The notes: generated by a model from the letters alone, not told the origin. Shown: positions 1 to 8,453, numbered from the stretch's first letter. The stretch is DNA of 64,000 nucleotides from Nitrospira sp. BO4 (GCA_030144965.1 JAMPUU010000015.1:1-64000), one strand, 5' to 3'. Translations and numbers: made by a program.

Positions 1-296
1 GGAGCAGGAGCAGAAACTCTTAACTCACCTGTCCGTAGAAACGGGGTAGAACCCATCTCCCCCCTATCAACTAAGATAGCGCGATCACCGTAGGTGTTCT
101 TTATAGATCTATAATAGAAACTCCGTAAATATGGGTCCTCAGGAATGTCCGTCATCTCTGCCATACAATGGCAGGCAATGATTGAATGGTATGGCACGCC
201 AAGGCAGCTAGCAAACTCAACACGTATCTGCAAACTAACGCTGTATGAACACCTGCCTCTTCCAGCGAAGTTTTTGTTTCCGTAACCGCTTGAAAA

Positions 297-343
297 ATTG
301 GTGCCCCCGATACGAATTGAACGTACGACCCGCGGTTTAGGAA
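297..343 (-). repeat. Displaced 3' half of tRNA-Arg(CCT): left attachment-site repeat
   Basis: These 47 bases match the 3' half of the intact tRNA-Arg at 5487-5563 exactly, from the base before the CCA end through the anticodon loop, and the match stops at the loop. The 5' half of the tRNA is absent here. This is the pattern left when a tyrosine-integrase element inserts in a tRNA gene and restores one full copy. It marks the probable left edge of the 0.34-5.5 kb island. It is not a functional tRNA. Confidence 0.85.
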
Positions 344-736
344 TCAGTTACAAGGGATTGCTCAAGTAATTGAAGACTTGGGCAATCTCTCCTTCCTTCA
401 AGGGAATACACGGTTTAAGCTATAGTCTGACTTCGTACCCATTCACTTCATTTCAGTCAGTTTTGTCGCTCTCGCTAACACCATAGTAACACCTGCACCC
501 CAAGGCATGGATCGGCGGACCCCCCACCTTGGATTCGCCTTGGTACCATATTGGGTTTGCAACACCAGGGCAAAGGGGAGCGTGGGGAAGTTGCAGCCTA
601 ACCAAAAATTATTAAGTTTCCGTCGGCAAGATACCCGTAGCACACTCCGGCTTGATTTATTTGTACTTATCGACCATCATTTCGCGGATTCAAAAAGAAA
701 TCATTATAAATGATTTGTGCGGATGGGAGGTGACTC
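344..736. other. Intergenic, no gene recognised
   Basis: Between the tRNA fragment and the first island gene I see only short open frames without ribosome sites or recognisable products. The stretch is A+T-richer than the chromosome further right. A ribosome-binding sequence (GGGAGGTGA) at its end belongs to the next frame. Bases 1-296 likewise hold nothing I can name. Confidence 0.4.
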
Positions 737-1035
737 ATGAGGAAGCTATGGCATTTGCTGTTGATCGTAGCGTCTTCAGCAATGCTCCTTCAGTGCAGCC
801 CCATTCTGCAAAACCCACCTAAGGATGCGATGAGTTAAGGGACATTAGCAGAAATAATAGGAAAGCAATTGTGTTCGTCCATGGATTTACTGATACAGGT
901 AAGGAAGCGTGGGACAAGTTTCCAAATCTTCTTTATAAAGATGAAGAATTATCACCCTTGGACGTGTGCATCTGGATCTACCCTTCATACGGTGGGCTTC
1001 ATGATGAAGTACACCTCAACGTCTCTGAGTCACTA
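737..1035 (+). pseudogene. Remnant of an exported alpha/beta-hydrolase (lipase-like) gene
   Basis: An ATG at 737 with a good ribosome site opens 33 codons of a lipoprotein signal peptide (lipobox LLQC) and stops at 836-838. In another frame from about 871 the sequence reads VFVHGFTDTGKEAWDKFP, the oxyanion/strand motif typical of lipase-like hydrolases, for about 55 residues before running into the next protein's signal peptide. The two parts are out of frame and the catalytic Ser/Asp/His region is missing. I read this as a frameshifted, 3'-deleted gene. The family call rests on one motif. Confidence 0.5.
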
Positions 1036-1755
1036 ATGAGATACATCCTTAGCTTTTTCATAGTAGGCGTACTCCTCTGTGCTCAACCAGCTTGGAGTGA
1101 TGTGTCTTATGACACAGCTTCTTCCAGTACAGGGGTTAGTTGTACGTCCCACAGTCATACTTTTGCTTCACATGCTAACCTTGCCATCATTATTGCGAGT
1201 CTTCGTGATGGAGGTGGCCCTCCCTCCTCAGTCTCCAGTATTACCGTAGCAGAAAATAATGCCACGCTTATTGCGGGTTGTGCTGGGTCGTCCGGTAATG
1301 CTCGTATCGAGATGTGGTACCACTTGAAGCACCCTAGGGGTGCCCAAACAGTTGTAGTCACAGTCGGTGGCACTATTGATCAAATGGTGACGGGGGTCAT
1401 TTTCCTGATTGGTGCTGCGACCAGTAGTACATTTGGCACCTGTGTGACTTCCCTTTCCTCAGGAACCAACGTCGATGTGTATAGTATTAGCTCAGCTCTT
1501 GGCGAGCTTGGTGTGATGGGTCTTGCGACTAATGCGGCTCCAACTTGTGCGCCTGATGCAACAGCGGTTGTCAGTGATGAACGATACGATACAGCCAATG
1601 GAGCCAATATAAAGGGTTGTGGATACACCGAACCTGGAGCAGCCGGAACTATCAATATACGAGCTGATCTTGGGGCATCCAATAGTTTTGCCGCCGCAGG
1701 GGTCTCTGTTCGGGCACTCCGCCGAGCTAGCGGTGGAGTCATCCTATTCCAATAA
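1036..1755 (+). CDS. Secreted protein of unknown function
   Basis: The protein has 239 residues. I start it at the internal ATG at 1036 because the next residues form a signal peptide (MRYILSFFIVGVLLCAQPAWS, cut near AWS); the longer frame from 871 adds only hydrolase debris. The mature part is rich in Ser, Thr, Ala and Gly, with scattered Cys that could form disulfides. It looks like a beta-sandwich surface protein, but I recognise no family. Its stop overlaps the next start by one base (TAATG), so the two are probably translated together. It lies in the low-G+C island and is likely acquired. Confidence 0.6.
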   Translation: MRYILSFFIVGVLLCAQPAWSDVSYDTASSSTGVSCTSHSHTFASHANLAIIIASLRDGGGPPSSVSSITVAENNATLIAGCAGSSGNARIEMWYHLKHPRGAQTVVVTVGGTIDQMVTGVIFLIGAATSSTFGTCVTSLSSGTNVDVYSISSALGELGVMGLATNAAPTCAPDATAVVSDERYDTANGANIKGCGYTEPGAAGTINIRADLGASNSFAAAGVSVRALRRASGGVILFQ

Positions 1756-3341
1756 TGATAATCTTTCTATTTTCCCTTACAATTTTATATCCATCTTTAT
1801 GTTCATCATCTGCCTGGGCGACCACTCGTTATGTGGATGGTAGAGCAGGAGCTTGCACTGGGGATTATTCCATAGCTTCTCGTAACTGCACAGGATCAGA
1901 TGGAAACAGTTATGCCACGCTTACAGCAGGCATGGCAGCTACAGCAGCGGCTGGGGACATTCTCTATGTGCGAGCTGGAACCTATACTACTACGCTTCAA
2001 ACTCTCAGTATGCCGGGGGGTGGAGTTAATGGAACATCTTCGAATCGTATCGTAGTTTCTACCTACAACGGAGAGACTGTGACTGTTGCTCCGGGTGGGA
2101 GTGCCCGCTGGGCTGTCTATATTTCGACTAATTACTTTACTCTCAATGGCTTTATTCTTGATTGCACCTCCTCTGCTTTAGGTTCCAATTCAGCGTGCAT
2201 CACTAATGACAATACAGCTAATTCCAATTCTATTATTACTAACAATGTTGTAAAGAATGGCCCAGGAAATGGCATGTTGTATGGGGGAATGAGCCATTTA
2301 TTTGAAGGAAATGAAGTTTTTAATAACGGGTTGGCAAGTGATTACAGTAATTCCATTGGCATGTATCTGATGGCTATTAAGAGTTCCACAGTACGAAGGA
2401 ATACGGTCTATAGTAATGAATGTGTCGGTATTCGTGTTGGCAACTCAGGAACAGTGGGTGGTGGACAAGCCAGTGACAATATTGTGGAACTAAATTATAC
2501 TCATACAAATGGAACGGCAAAAGGTCTCAGTGGAACAGCAAGTTGCAGCAGTTCATCAGCAGGTATTCTGATTGGCGACCAACGAAATGTTGCACGATAT
2601 AATGTTTCCTACAATAATGCTGGGCAAGGGCTCCGCATATTTCCCTTAACAGGAACTACGACGACTGCGAATAATGCTCTTTATAATAATACTTCCTATG
2701 CTAATGTTTCCCATGGTATTCAAATCTTTACCAATGCCCAAAGTAGCATTGTCCGCAACAACCATTCGATAGGAAACGGGGGAAGTCAATATACTGACAG
2801 CGGAACTGGTACTACAGCATCCAACAATCGTACAACTGGTTCTATTACTGACTGTACTGTTTCCACCTCTGTTTTTACCCAGAAAGCTGGTTCTTCTTGT
2901 ATTGACCAGGGGTCTACATTAACGGGATATGCTTATAATGGGAGCGCCCCAGATCAGGGAGCGTTTGAAACTATTGTCTTTTCCACTTGTGAGGTACGTG
3001 CCGCTGCAACTTCCACAGTTCGTGTAACCTTTTCTGTCAATCTTGTTCCCCCGCTTCTTCCTGCGACTGGAGCAACAACTTTCACAGTACGAAAGAACGG
3101 AAGCAGCAATGCCGTCAGAGGTTCTGTTGATCGTGTTGGTGATGGCATCTACGACATTCCTGTGACAAATAGTTATGCAGGTGGGGATACGGTTGATATG
3201 AGTATTTCGACCAACAATATTACCTCGTCAGACTATATCGGAAACACCATGGTACAGCCCTATGTCGGAACACTCAGTAATCAAAGCTGTACCAATAATG
3301 CGGGTGGGGCCCCTGCCCATACCCGTAATCAATCCCGTTAA
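1755..3341 (+). CDS. Secreted right-handed parallel beta-helix protein
   Basis: 528 residues with a signal peptide (about residues 1-22, cut after SAWA). Residues 25-80 have the ATxYVDG...GDILYVRAGTY pattern that opens many pectate-lyase-like beta-helix proteins. Residues 90-400 contain repeated asparagine-rich turns (NxxVxNN, YNNTSY) typical of parallel beta-helix rungs. The C-terminal 120 residues look like a separate beta domain. Such proteins bind or cut polysaccharides at the cell surface; no catalytic set can be named here. It is coupled to the preceding secreted protein (1-base overlap) and shares its lower G+C content, which suggests transfer with the island. Confidence 0.7.
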   Translation: MIIFLFSLTILYPSLCSSSAWATTRYVDGRAGACTGDYSIASRNCTGSDGNSYATLTAGMAATAAAGDILYVRAGTYTTTLQTLSMPGGGVNGTSSNRIVVSTYNGETVTVAPGGSARWAVYISTNYFTLNGFILDCTSSALGSNSACITNDNTANSNSIITNNVVKNGPGNGMLYGGMSHLFEGNEVFNNGLASDYSNSIGMYLMAIKSSTVRRNTVYSNECVGIRVGNSGTVGGGQASDNIVELNYTHTNGTAKGLSGTASCSSSSAGILIGDQRNVARYNVSYNNAGQGLRIFPLTGTTTTANNALYNNTSYANVSHGIQIFTNAQSSIVRNNHSIGNGGSQYTDSGTGTTASNNRTTGSITDCTVSTSVFTQKAGSSCIDQGSTLTGYAYNGSAPDQGAFETIVFSTCEVRAAATSTVRVTFSVNLVPPLLPATGATTFTVRKNGSSNAVRGSVDRVGDGIYDIPVTNSYAGGDTVDMSISTNNITSSDYIGNTMVQPYVGTLSNQSCTNNAGGAPAHTRNQSR

Positions 3342-3938
3342 GGAATTTCATTATGACCGTGGCACTGAGGCTGCCCCCGTCATTCTCCTCACTGGATATG
3401 CATCTACAGGGGCAGCGGAGCACTACAACCGGGCGTTCTGGTGAGTCTCGGTGAGTTCCCGAATGGCCTGCGTATAACACCATCACCGCCTTCCCTCTCC
3501 CATTCATATCATATCCGATACAGTCGGAATCCATTCCGATACGAACGCAAGATGTCTGAACTTCGAATCAGAACTTGAAAGTGACATGTATACGGTACTT
3601 TGTGCGCGTCATTACACGTGGCCTAAGAAATGCTTTAGAACCTCGCATGATCAGAGGTTGAAGAAGCCTCGATGCAAAAGTCAGAAGAAAAGCGAATGGA
3701 TGCGATCATGAGGCTACGCTGGTCCAATGTTCTCGGCTTTGTGATGTTGACTCCCGCCCTCTTTGTAGATAAAGCGGTTCTCCTGTACGTGCGGTACAAC
3801 TCAATAGCGATCGCGATCGCATACGTGGTGGTGGGCCTTTGCCTCTCATCCTGGAGAGGTGCAGTTCGCCAGCACACCTGATCCATCCTTGTCAGCGAAT
3901 GCTGACTCCCGGGCCCTGCTCCGGTAAAATCCTCCCCT
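3342..3938. other. Intergenic with one doubtful small membrane-protein frame
   Basis: The only frame worth noting is 3672-3881 (+, 69 codons). It has two hydrophobic stretches and charged ends, so it could be a small inner-membrane protein, but the ribosome site is weak and I recognise no family. The rest shows no gene, RNA or repeat that I can support. Confidence 0.3.
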
Positions 3939-4826
3939 ATGCCGCTCTCCCCACTCATTCGCTTCGGGACCTCCACCTAGACTTATGAAGGCTGGCAGGG
4001 GCAGGTCTACAAGAAGCAGTACGCCAAGACGATGTTTGCCCGAGAATGTCTGGGTGAGTATTGCCAATACCTCTATAACGGTGAACCCCTTTTCCGGACC
4101 GTCGGAAATGACTCCACCTTCTACCGGCCACCGACTCCCAACCAACTTCGCAAGTACCTGACTCAGATCCCCGAAGATTTCGAGATGTGTTTCAAAGTCT
4201 GGGAGGAGATCACCGTTCCAACCTATGCGAATCACCCGCGCTATGGAGCGAAAGCTGGGCAACCGAATCCCAATTTTCTGAATCCCGAGCTATTCAATGA
4301 CCTTGTGCTGACGCCCTTTCGCGATGCGAAGTTTGAACCGCACATGGGTCCCTTCCTGTTTGAGTTTCAACGACATGGGATGCCCATTCATGAGTTTCTT
4401 TTACGACTCAGTGTGTTTTTCCTGAGACTGCCTAGGGATTTCAAATATGCAGTCGAGATTCGGAACGCGGGATTCCTCGGCCCGCTCTATCGCTCGTCTT
4501 TGGAAAACTGGGGTGTCGCGCACGTCTATAATCACTGGTCTTACATGCCTTCCTTGGCGGAGCAGCATAAACGCATGGAGGAAAGCTTTACAGCACCCTT
4601 CACGGTTCTGCGTCTCCTCACACCCTTGCAGATGTCCTATGAAGCAGCAAAGAAACGAGCTGGGCCGTATAACAAGATCGTCGGTGAGTTACCGGAGATG
4701 CGGAAAGATACGATCGCTCTCATTCTGCAATCGATCAAGCAAGCAAAAGCGGCCTATGTGATCGTGAACAATCGAGCTGAGGGGAGTGCGCCGTTGACGA
4801 TTCAGGCGCTCAGCCAAATGCTGTGA
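3939..4826 (+). pseudogene. DUF72 (YecE-like) gene interrupted by an amber codon
   Basis: From the ATG at 3939 the frame reads the usual DUF72 start, with FGTST then a stop, then TYEGWQGQVY. The stop (TAG, 3978-3980) replaces the conserved tryptophan of the family motif GTSxWxYxGW, a single-base TGG to TAG change. After the stop the frame stays open for 282 codons with conserved DUF72 segments (FYRPPTPNQL, FEFQRHG, YAVEIRN) to a normal end. Restart at ATG 4032 would lose the first strand of the barrel. Function of the family is unknown (a TIM-barrel fold). I call it a pseudogene by one nonsense mutation. Confidence 0.75.
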
Positions 4827-4997
4827 GGGTTTCTTAGCCGTACAGCACGTTGCATATTAGCAACCCCGGCCTATCTAGAAACGACCCCTGCGTGGCCTTC
4901 CAAAGCGAAATATCCGCCAATAGGGAACCCGTCGAAAAGGCAATTTAGGGACTCATCCCACGATCCATTTGGCGGTGGATCTGAATCAAACACGCGC
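4827..4997. other. Degraded upstream part of integrase gene
   Basis: About 4945-4997 in one frame reads THPTIHLAVDLNQTRA, resembling the beta-sheet region just before the catalytic domain of phage integrases. The frame then breaks and the catalytic part continues in another frame. The rest shows nothing. Confidence 0.35.
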
Positions 4998-5528
4998 TTG
5001 ACTATGAGTCCTCATAAGATCTTTCGAAGCCTCAATTCCTGGCATCAGTCGAAGTGGGTGTTTCCTTCGGAGAATCCTGCCAGCCCTTTGGATGCCCGGA
5101 ATTTCTATCACCGGGTGTGGATGCCTGCGATTACCAAAGCCGGAAATGAATGGGCCACCTGGCACGATCTCAGACATACCTTTGCCAGTCGATTGGCGAT
5201 GTCTGGTCACAATGAGGGCACCATTGCAGCTCTATTGCGGCATTCCACCACGGTTTTGGTCAAACGCTATGCGCACCTGAGTCCGTCGCATTTGAAGGCT
5301 GCCGTGGAAGGGGTTGCAGGGTTTGAGAAGGCTTCCGGAGAGAAGCCAGCCCACCTGATCCAGGACGAAAAACCAGCGCCCATTTCCAATGGAACCGTGA
5401 CCGGAACCGTGATAGTGGGTCTTGGGGGAGTCAAGGACGGGAAGCCTGAAGCGGCTGAAGTCGGCGTCAGCGAAGGAGAAAAAGATTGGTGCCCCCGATA
5501 CGAATTGAACGTACGACCCGCGGTTTAG
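4998..5528 (+). pseudogene. Tyrosine integrase, C-terminal fragment
   Basis: 176 codons with the second half of a tyrosine recombinase catalytic domain: box II HDLRHTFASRL, then LLRHS and the nucleophile region KRYAHLS. The N-terminal arm-binding and core domains and the first catalytic Arg are absent, and the frame seems shifted at about 4996. The protein would be inactive. The end runs antisense into the tRNA-Arg gene, giving the tail CPRYELNVRPAV, and the stop lies in the anticodon loop. An integrase abutting its target tRNA is the usual arrangement for tRNA-directed islands. Confidence 0.8.
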
Positions 5529-5563
5529 GAAACCGCTGCTCTATCCAACTGAGCTACGGGGGC
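5487..5563 (-). tRNA. tRNA-Arg (anticodon CCT)
   Basis: The reverse strand folds as a full cloverleaf. The acceptor arm is GCCCCCG/CGGGGGC with encoded CCA (the template TGGT at 5487-5490). The D arm is GCTC...GAGC, and the anticodon stem is GCGGT/ACCGC around the loop TTCCTAA, giving anticodon CCT. The T loop is TTCAATT. It is the restored copy at an integration site: the 3' half is repeated at 297-343 and the 5' half at 6641-6680. Confidence 0.95.
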
Positions 5564-5726
5564 GTGACTGTAGTTTCAATGGTTTGCGACTCCCTGTCAA
5601 CCCCGATCGTACCCTCCATTCCGGTTCCGCCTCCTGCTACCATAAAATATAGCCTTCTATTTGTATTGCAGGCCTGCCGAGATGCATGCCGCCATTCGCC
5701 GTGATTGACTTGGCCCTCATGACCAT

Positions 5727-5820
5727 GGTTTCGTACCGCCGCTGATCAGCGGATCAGCAACGCCAAAGAAACCGGGTGAATGCCGGTCAGGGCGCAGGTT
5801 CCCAACCGTGAGGGATGAGG
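5727..5820 (+). promoter_or_regulatory. Possible cobalamin-type riboswitch leader
   Basis: GGTTTC (5727-5732) can pair with GAAACC (5768-5773). Between them is a perfect hairpin CCGCTGATCAGCGG. After them follows GGGTGAATGCCGG and then CCCAACCGTGAGG. This order resembles the core of cobalamin riboswitches (paired GGGAA-type strand, GGTGxAAxxCCGG, then a CCGCxACxGTgA-like box), but several conserved bases differ. The last segment includes the carbonic anhydrase ribosome site, so translational control is possible. The match is by eye and partial. Confidence 0.3.
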
Positions 5821-5832
5821 AGGGCATGGCAC

Positions 5833-6537
5833 ATGGAAGATCGTACGTCGAGTGACTCGGTGGTCAGCAGGAGGCAGGTTCTGCAAACGATCGTGTCAGG
5901 CGTGGTGGTAGGCATTGCCACTCAGGCGGGAAGCGAGCTGGTTTTTCCTCGAAGAAGCTATGCCCAAAGCAGTTTGAGTCCGGACGAAGCTCTGGAGAAA
6001 TTGCTTGTAGGGAATCAGCGCACAGTCGCGAATCAACTGACCTCGCTCGAACACGACCTCGCCATTCTGAGAGAGCATACGGTCGACAAACAAGAGCCAT
6101 TCGCCGGGATCCTTGCCTGCGCCGATTCTCGTGTGCCTGTGGAACTCGTGTTCGATCAAACGATCGGCCGACTATTTGTCACTCGAGTGGCTGGAAATAT
6201 GGTCACGCCAGAGGTGATTGCCGGACTCGAATATGGAGTTGCCGTCCTTGGGATCAAAGTGCTGCTGGTCCTCGGTCATAGTGGATGCGGAGCGGTCAAG
6301 GCGGCGATGAAAACTACAGCGGTACCCGGGCAAATCAGCGCTCTGTATCAACACCTTCAGCCGGGAGTGGCACGGTCCGGCGGCAACATCGATGCGGCAA
6401 TTGAAGCCAATGCGCGGATTCAGGCAGAGTTGCTGCGCATGTCTTCTCCTGTGATCCGGGATGCGATCAAAGCCGGAAACCTCAGAGTAGAAGCTGCGGT
6501 GTACGATCTTGCCACCGGCAAAGTTTCGATGAGGTGA
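5833..6537 (+). CDS. Beta-class carbonic anhydrase, Tat-exported
   Basis: The enzyme interconverts CO2 and bicarbonate. Zinc ligands are present in the beta-class pattern: Cys96 and Asp98 in CADSR, then His149 and Cys152 in HSGCG. The N-terminus has a twin-arginine signal (SRRQVLQTIVSG) with cleavage near SYAQS, so it should act folded in the periplasm. I start at ATG 5833, spaced 10 bases from GAGGAGG; an in-frame ATG at 5815 lies upstream of that site. It stands alone between two tRNA-Arg sequences, and the 1.1-kb segment may have been duplicated or inserted there. Periplasmic CO2/bicarbonate conversion would fit an autotroph. Confidence 0.9.
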   Translation: MEDRTSSDSVVSRRQVLQTIVSGVVVGIATQAGSELVFPRRSYAQSSLSPDEALEKLLVGNQRTVANQLTSLEHDLAILREHTVDKQEPFAGILACADSRVPVELVFDQTIGRLFVTRVAGNMVTPEVIAGLEYGVAVLGIKVLLVLGHSGCGAVKAAMKTTAVPGQISALYQHLQPGVARSGGNIDAAIEANARIQAELLRMSSPVIRDAIKAGNLRVEAAVYDLATGKVSMR

Positions 6538-6640
6538 CTGCCCGGCGCACAAAGTGACTGACGCGACTTGGCCATATCCCGAACGGGATGGAACGCTCCC
6601 ATGTTCGACATCGTGTGCCGCTGGAGAAGCCCTCGTCTTG

Positions 6641-6680
6641 TTTAGGAAACCGCTGCTCCATCCAACTGAGCTATGGGGGC
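6641..6680 (-). repeat. Displaced 5' half of tRNA-Arg(CCT)
   Basis: Forty bases match the anticodon-loop-to-5'-end part of the tRNA at 5524-5563 with two mismatches. The match begins at the same TTTAGGAA loop sequence where the 297-343 fragment ends. The 3' half is missing. It also forms the last 13 codons of the gene at 6642-7460. Confidence 0.85.
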
Positions 6681-7460
6681 ATGGCCGAACGGTAGGGCAC
6701 TGGCAGTCGGATTGGAAGGGGAGAGGTGGTCTGCGCCGAGGCCCTCAAAATGCTCTGCATAAGCGGGCATGGGGTCAAACGAGAGTTCTTCCGTTATGAT
6801 TTTCCCCTGCGCTTCATGTACACGGATGCAACGGTGGCTCATCACACGCAATGCGGTAAACAGCCGATGAGCCGGAGTCATCGGCCTTGGAATGGAAGGG
6901 CAGGGGCAGAGCAGTGAAACTCCCTGCCGCGTCAAGTGGCGCACCGATTCGATCATCCGGTCCGCCAGCCGGTCGGCCTCGTTGTCCGTCAAGCCGTTTA
7001 CAGACAGAGTTTCAAGCAGGCCGGAGATCACCGCCGTGTTGGTTTGATAGCGCTCTAAGGCGCCGGCCAAACACTGGGACATCAGGCGTTCCAATTGCCG
7101 CGCGCTGAAGGCACGCGCCACATGGATCATCGCAAGGGCTTTCCGAGTCTGCTGCCGTCGGCCGCGAGCCAATTTCCCGATAAGCAGCGCATCGAATGTG
7201 TGGACTCCATCCAGGTACACGATTGGACGCCCGGATAGGGCATGATCGACGAGAACCTGTAAGGCGATTCTTGAGGCGACCGGATGACCATATAACACCG
7301 TTAGTCGATCGGATGGATTCAGTACAATCGCATGGCTGCCCTGATCTCTCGCTGCTTCTCTCACAGATTTTGGCCGTGAAGCGCGCCTGTCACGGAGATG
7401 CCCCACGCCAGTAGCCGGCAACCGTATCGCGCTATTTTTTGTTGCTTCTGCGCCGCTCAT
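6642..7460 (-). CDS. RecA/ImuA-like protein of a LexA-linked cassette, C-terminus replaced
   Basis: 272 residues from the ATG at 7460, which has AGGAG upstream. The first 26 codons of the longer frame lack a ribosome site. The middle part (SRIALQVLVDHALSGRPIVY, then LDGVHTFDAL) looks like the core of RecA-superfamily proteins such as ImuA, but no clear Walker A motif is visible, so nucleotide binding is doubtful. It is the last of four leftward genes headed by a LexA-like repressor, an arrangement like SOS mutagenesis cassettes (lexA-imuA-imuB-dnaE2); imuB and dnaE2 are absent. The tail APIAQLDGAAVS is encoded by the tRNA-Arg fragment, so the original end was lost. Confidence 0.5.
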   Translation of the reverse strand: MSGAEATKNSAIRLPATGVGHLRDRRASRPKSVREAARDQGSHAIVLNPSDRLTVLYGHPVASRIALQVLVDHALSGRPIVYLDGVHTFDALLIGKLARGRRQQTRKALAMIHVARAFSARQLERLMSQCLAGALERYQTNTAVISGLLETLSVNGLTDNEADRLADRMIESVRHLTRQGVSLLCPCPSIPRPMTPAHRLFTALRVMSHRCIRVHEAQGKIITEELSFDPMPAYAEHFEGLGADHLSPSNPTASALPFGHAPIAQLDGAAVS

Positions 7461-7474
7461 ACCGAGGTGTTCTC

Positions 7475-7657
7475 CTATCCGCAGCACCCACCGGAAAAGA
7501 CTTGTCGCTGCCGGTACGCATTCCAGCAGGAGGCGCACAGCTGAACCGTGGAGTGGGTCAGACTATCAATTGATTCCACCCGCTGCTCGACGACCAGGCC
7601 ACAATCAGAACAGGGGCCTGTCGTCACCGATGATGATCTATGCTCTTGGACTATCAT
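7475..7657 (-). CDS. Small zinc-ribbon-like protein
   Basis: About 60 residues with two cysteine pairs (CSDC and CASC, about 28 residues apart) and a C-terminal GGCCG. The spacing suits a zinc ribbon. I start at ATG 7657 rather than 7687 because GGTGG lies before it. It overlaps the end of the upstream small gene by 20 bases and is followed 14 bases later by the RecA-like gene, so it is probably co-transcribed in the LexA cassette. Function unknown. Confidence 0.55.
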   Translation of the reverse strand: MIVQEHRSSSVTTGPCSDCGLVVEQRVESIDSLTHSTVQLCASCWNAYRQRQVFSGGCCG

Positions 7658-7886
7658 GAGGCACCACCTTCGTATTCGAACGCACACGTTGATTGCAGAC
7701 TGCCGACATAAACTCGTTTCCCTGTCTGGATCTCATCATGCTCCGAAAACGCCCAATCAGTGAGCCGGTATGAGGTGGCTGCAGTCCCCACTGAATCGTT
7801 CGCAGTCGGGTATCCAACGCGGCCACAGTCCTCTCCAAATTCATCAACCGGTCTTTCGTGATGACTGTTTGTTCGATCATGTCCAT
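7638..7886 (-). CDS. Small protein in LexA cassette, unknown
   Basis: 82 residues from the ATG at 7886, preceded by an excellent ribosome site (AAAGGAGG). Residues 10-40 could form a short amphipathic helix or coiled coil (DRLMNLERTVAALDTRLRTI). The C-terminus is basic. I recognise no family. It begins 20 bases after the LexA-like gene stops, which supports one operon under that repressor. Confidence 0.5.
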   Translation of the reverse strand: MDMIEQTVITKDRLMNLERTVAALDTRLRTIQWGLQPPHTGSLIGRFRSMMRSRQGNEFMSAVCNQRVRSNTKVVPHDSPRA

Positions 7887-7906
7887 CGCTCCCTCCTTTG
7901 AGTTGT

Positions 7907-8452
7907 CTAGACGGTACAATGGCGAATGACGCCGATGACAATCCCTTCGATGTGAAACTCATCCGATGGCCGGACGATGATCGGCTGCATTGTTTCATTG
8001 GCCGGGTGAAGTTCAATACGCGAGTCCTTCTTAAAATACGTCTTGATCGTGGCCTCGCGATTCACCAAGGCGACGACGGTTTGCCCGTTTTTAGCCGTGC
8101 TCTGTTTGCGCACGACCACCAGATCGCCGGGTAAAATCCCGTCATCTTTCATGGACTCGCCTTTCACCTTTAACGCGAAGGTCTCACCGCCTCGCAACAT
8201 ACTGGGCGGCACGTCCACGAGTTCCGATTGCGGCACCGGGTCGATGGGGAAACCGGCTGCAACTAGACCAGCCATCGGAATCGCCGTCTTCTGTCGTAAT
8301 TGATCCAGCACAACTGACACGACACCGGGAATCTTCCGCATCCCGGCTTCATACCGCGCGACGGATACCCGTGTGGTGTGCAATGCATCAGCAAGTTGCT
8401 GCTGCGTGAGGCCTAGTTCTTCTCGAAGGCGTTTGAGGTCTTGTGCTCTCAT
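7907..8452 (-). CDS. LexA-like self-cleaving repressor (XRE helix-turn-helix plus S24 peptidase)
   Basis: 181 residues. Residues 7-40 form an XRE helix-turn-helix (LGLTQQQLADALHTTRVSVA) instead of the winged helix of classical LexA. Residues 60-180 are a peptidase S24 domain with cleavage site Ala66-Gly67 (LVAAGFPI), nucleophile Ser100 (GESMKDDG) and general base Lys137 (REATIKTY). All catalytic parts are present, so RecA-stimulated self-cleavage after DNA damage is expected. A palindrome touching its start codon suggests autoregulation. It heads the cassette that includes the RecA-like gene. Confidence 0.85.
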   Translation of the reverse strand: MRAQDLKRLREELGLTQQQLADALHTTRVSVARYEAGMRKIPGVVSVVLDQLRQKTAIPMAGLVAAGFPIDPVPQSELVDVPPSMLRGGETFALKVKGESMKDDGILPGDLVVVRKQSTAKNGQTVVALVNREATIKTYFKKDSRIELHPANETMQPIIVRPSDEFHIEGIVIGVIRHCTV

Positions 8453-8453
8453 G

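Noticed and set aside
7654-8016. A 120-codon minus frame between the LexA-like gene and the zinc-ribbon gene
   Set aside because: It overlaps the LexA-like gene by over 100 bases. The alternative frame starting at 7886 has a strong ribosome site.
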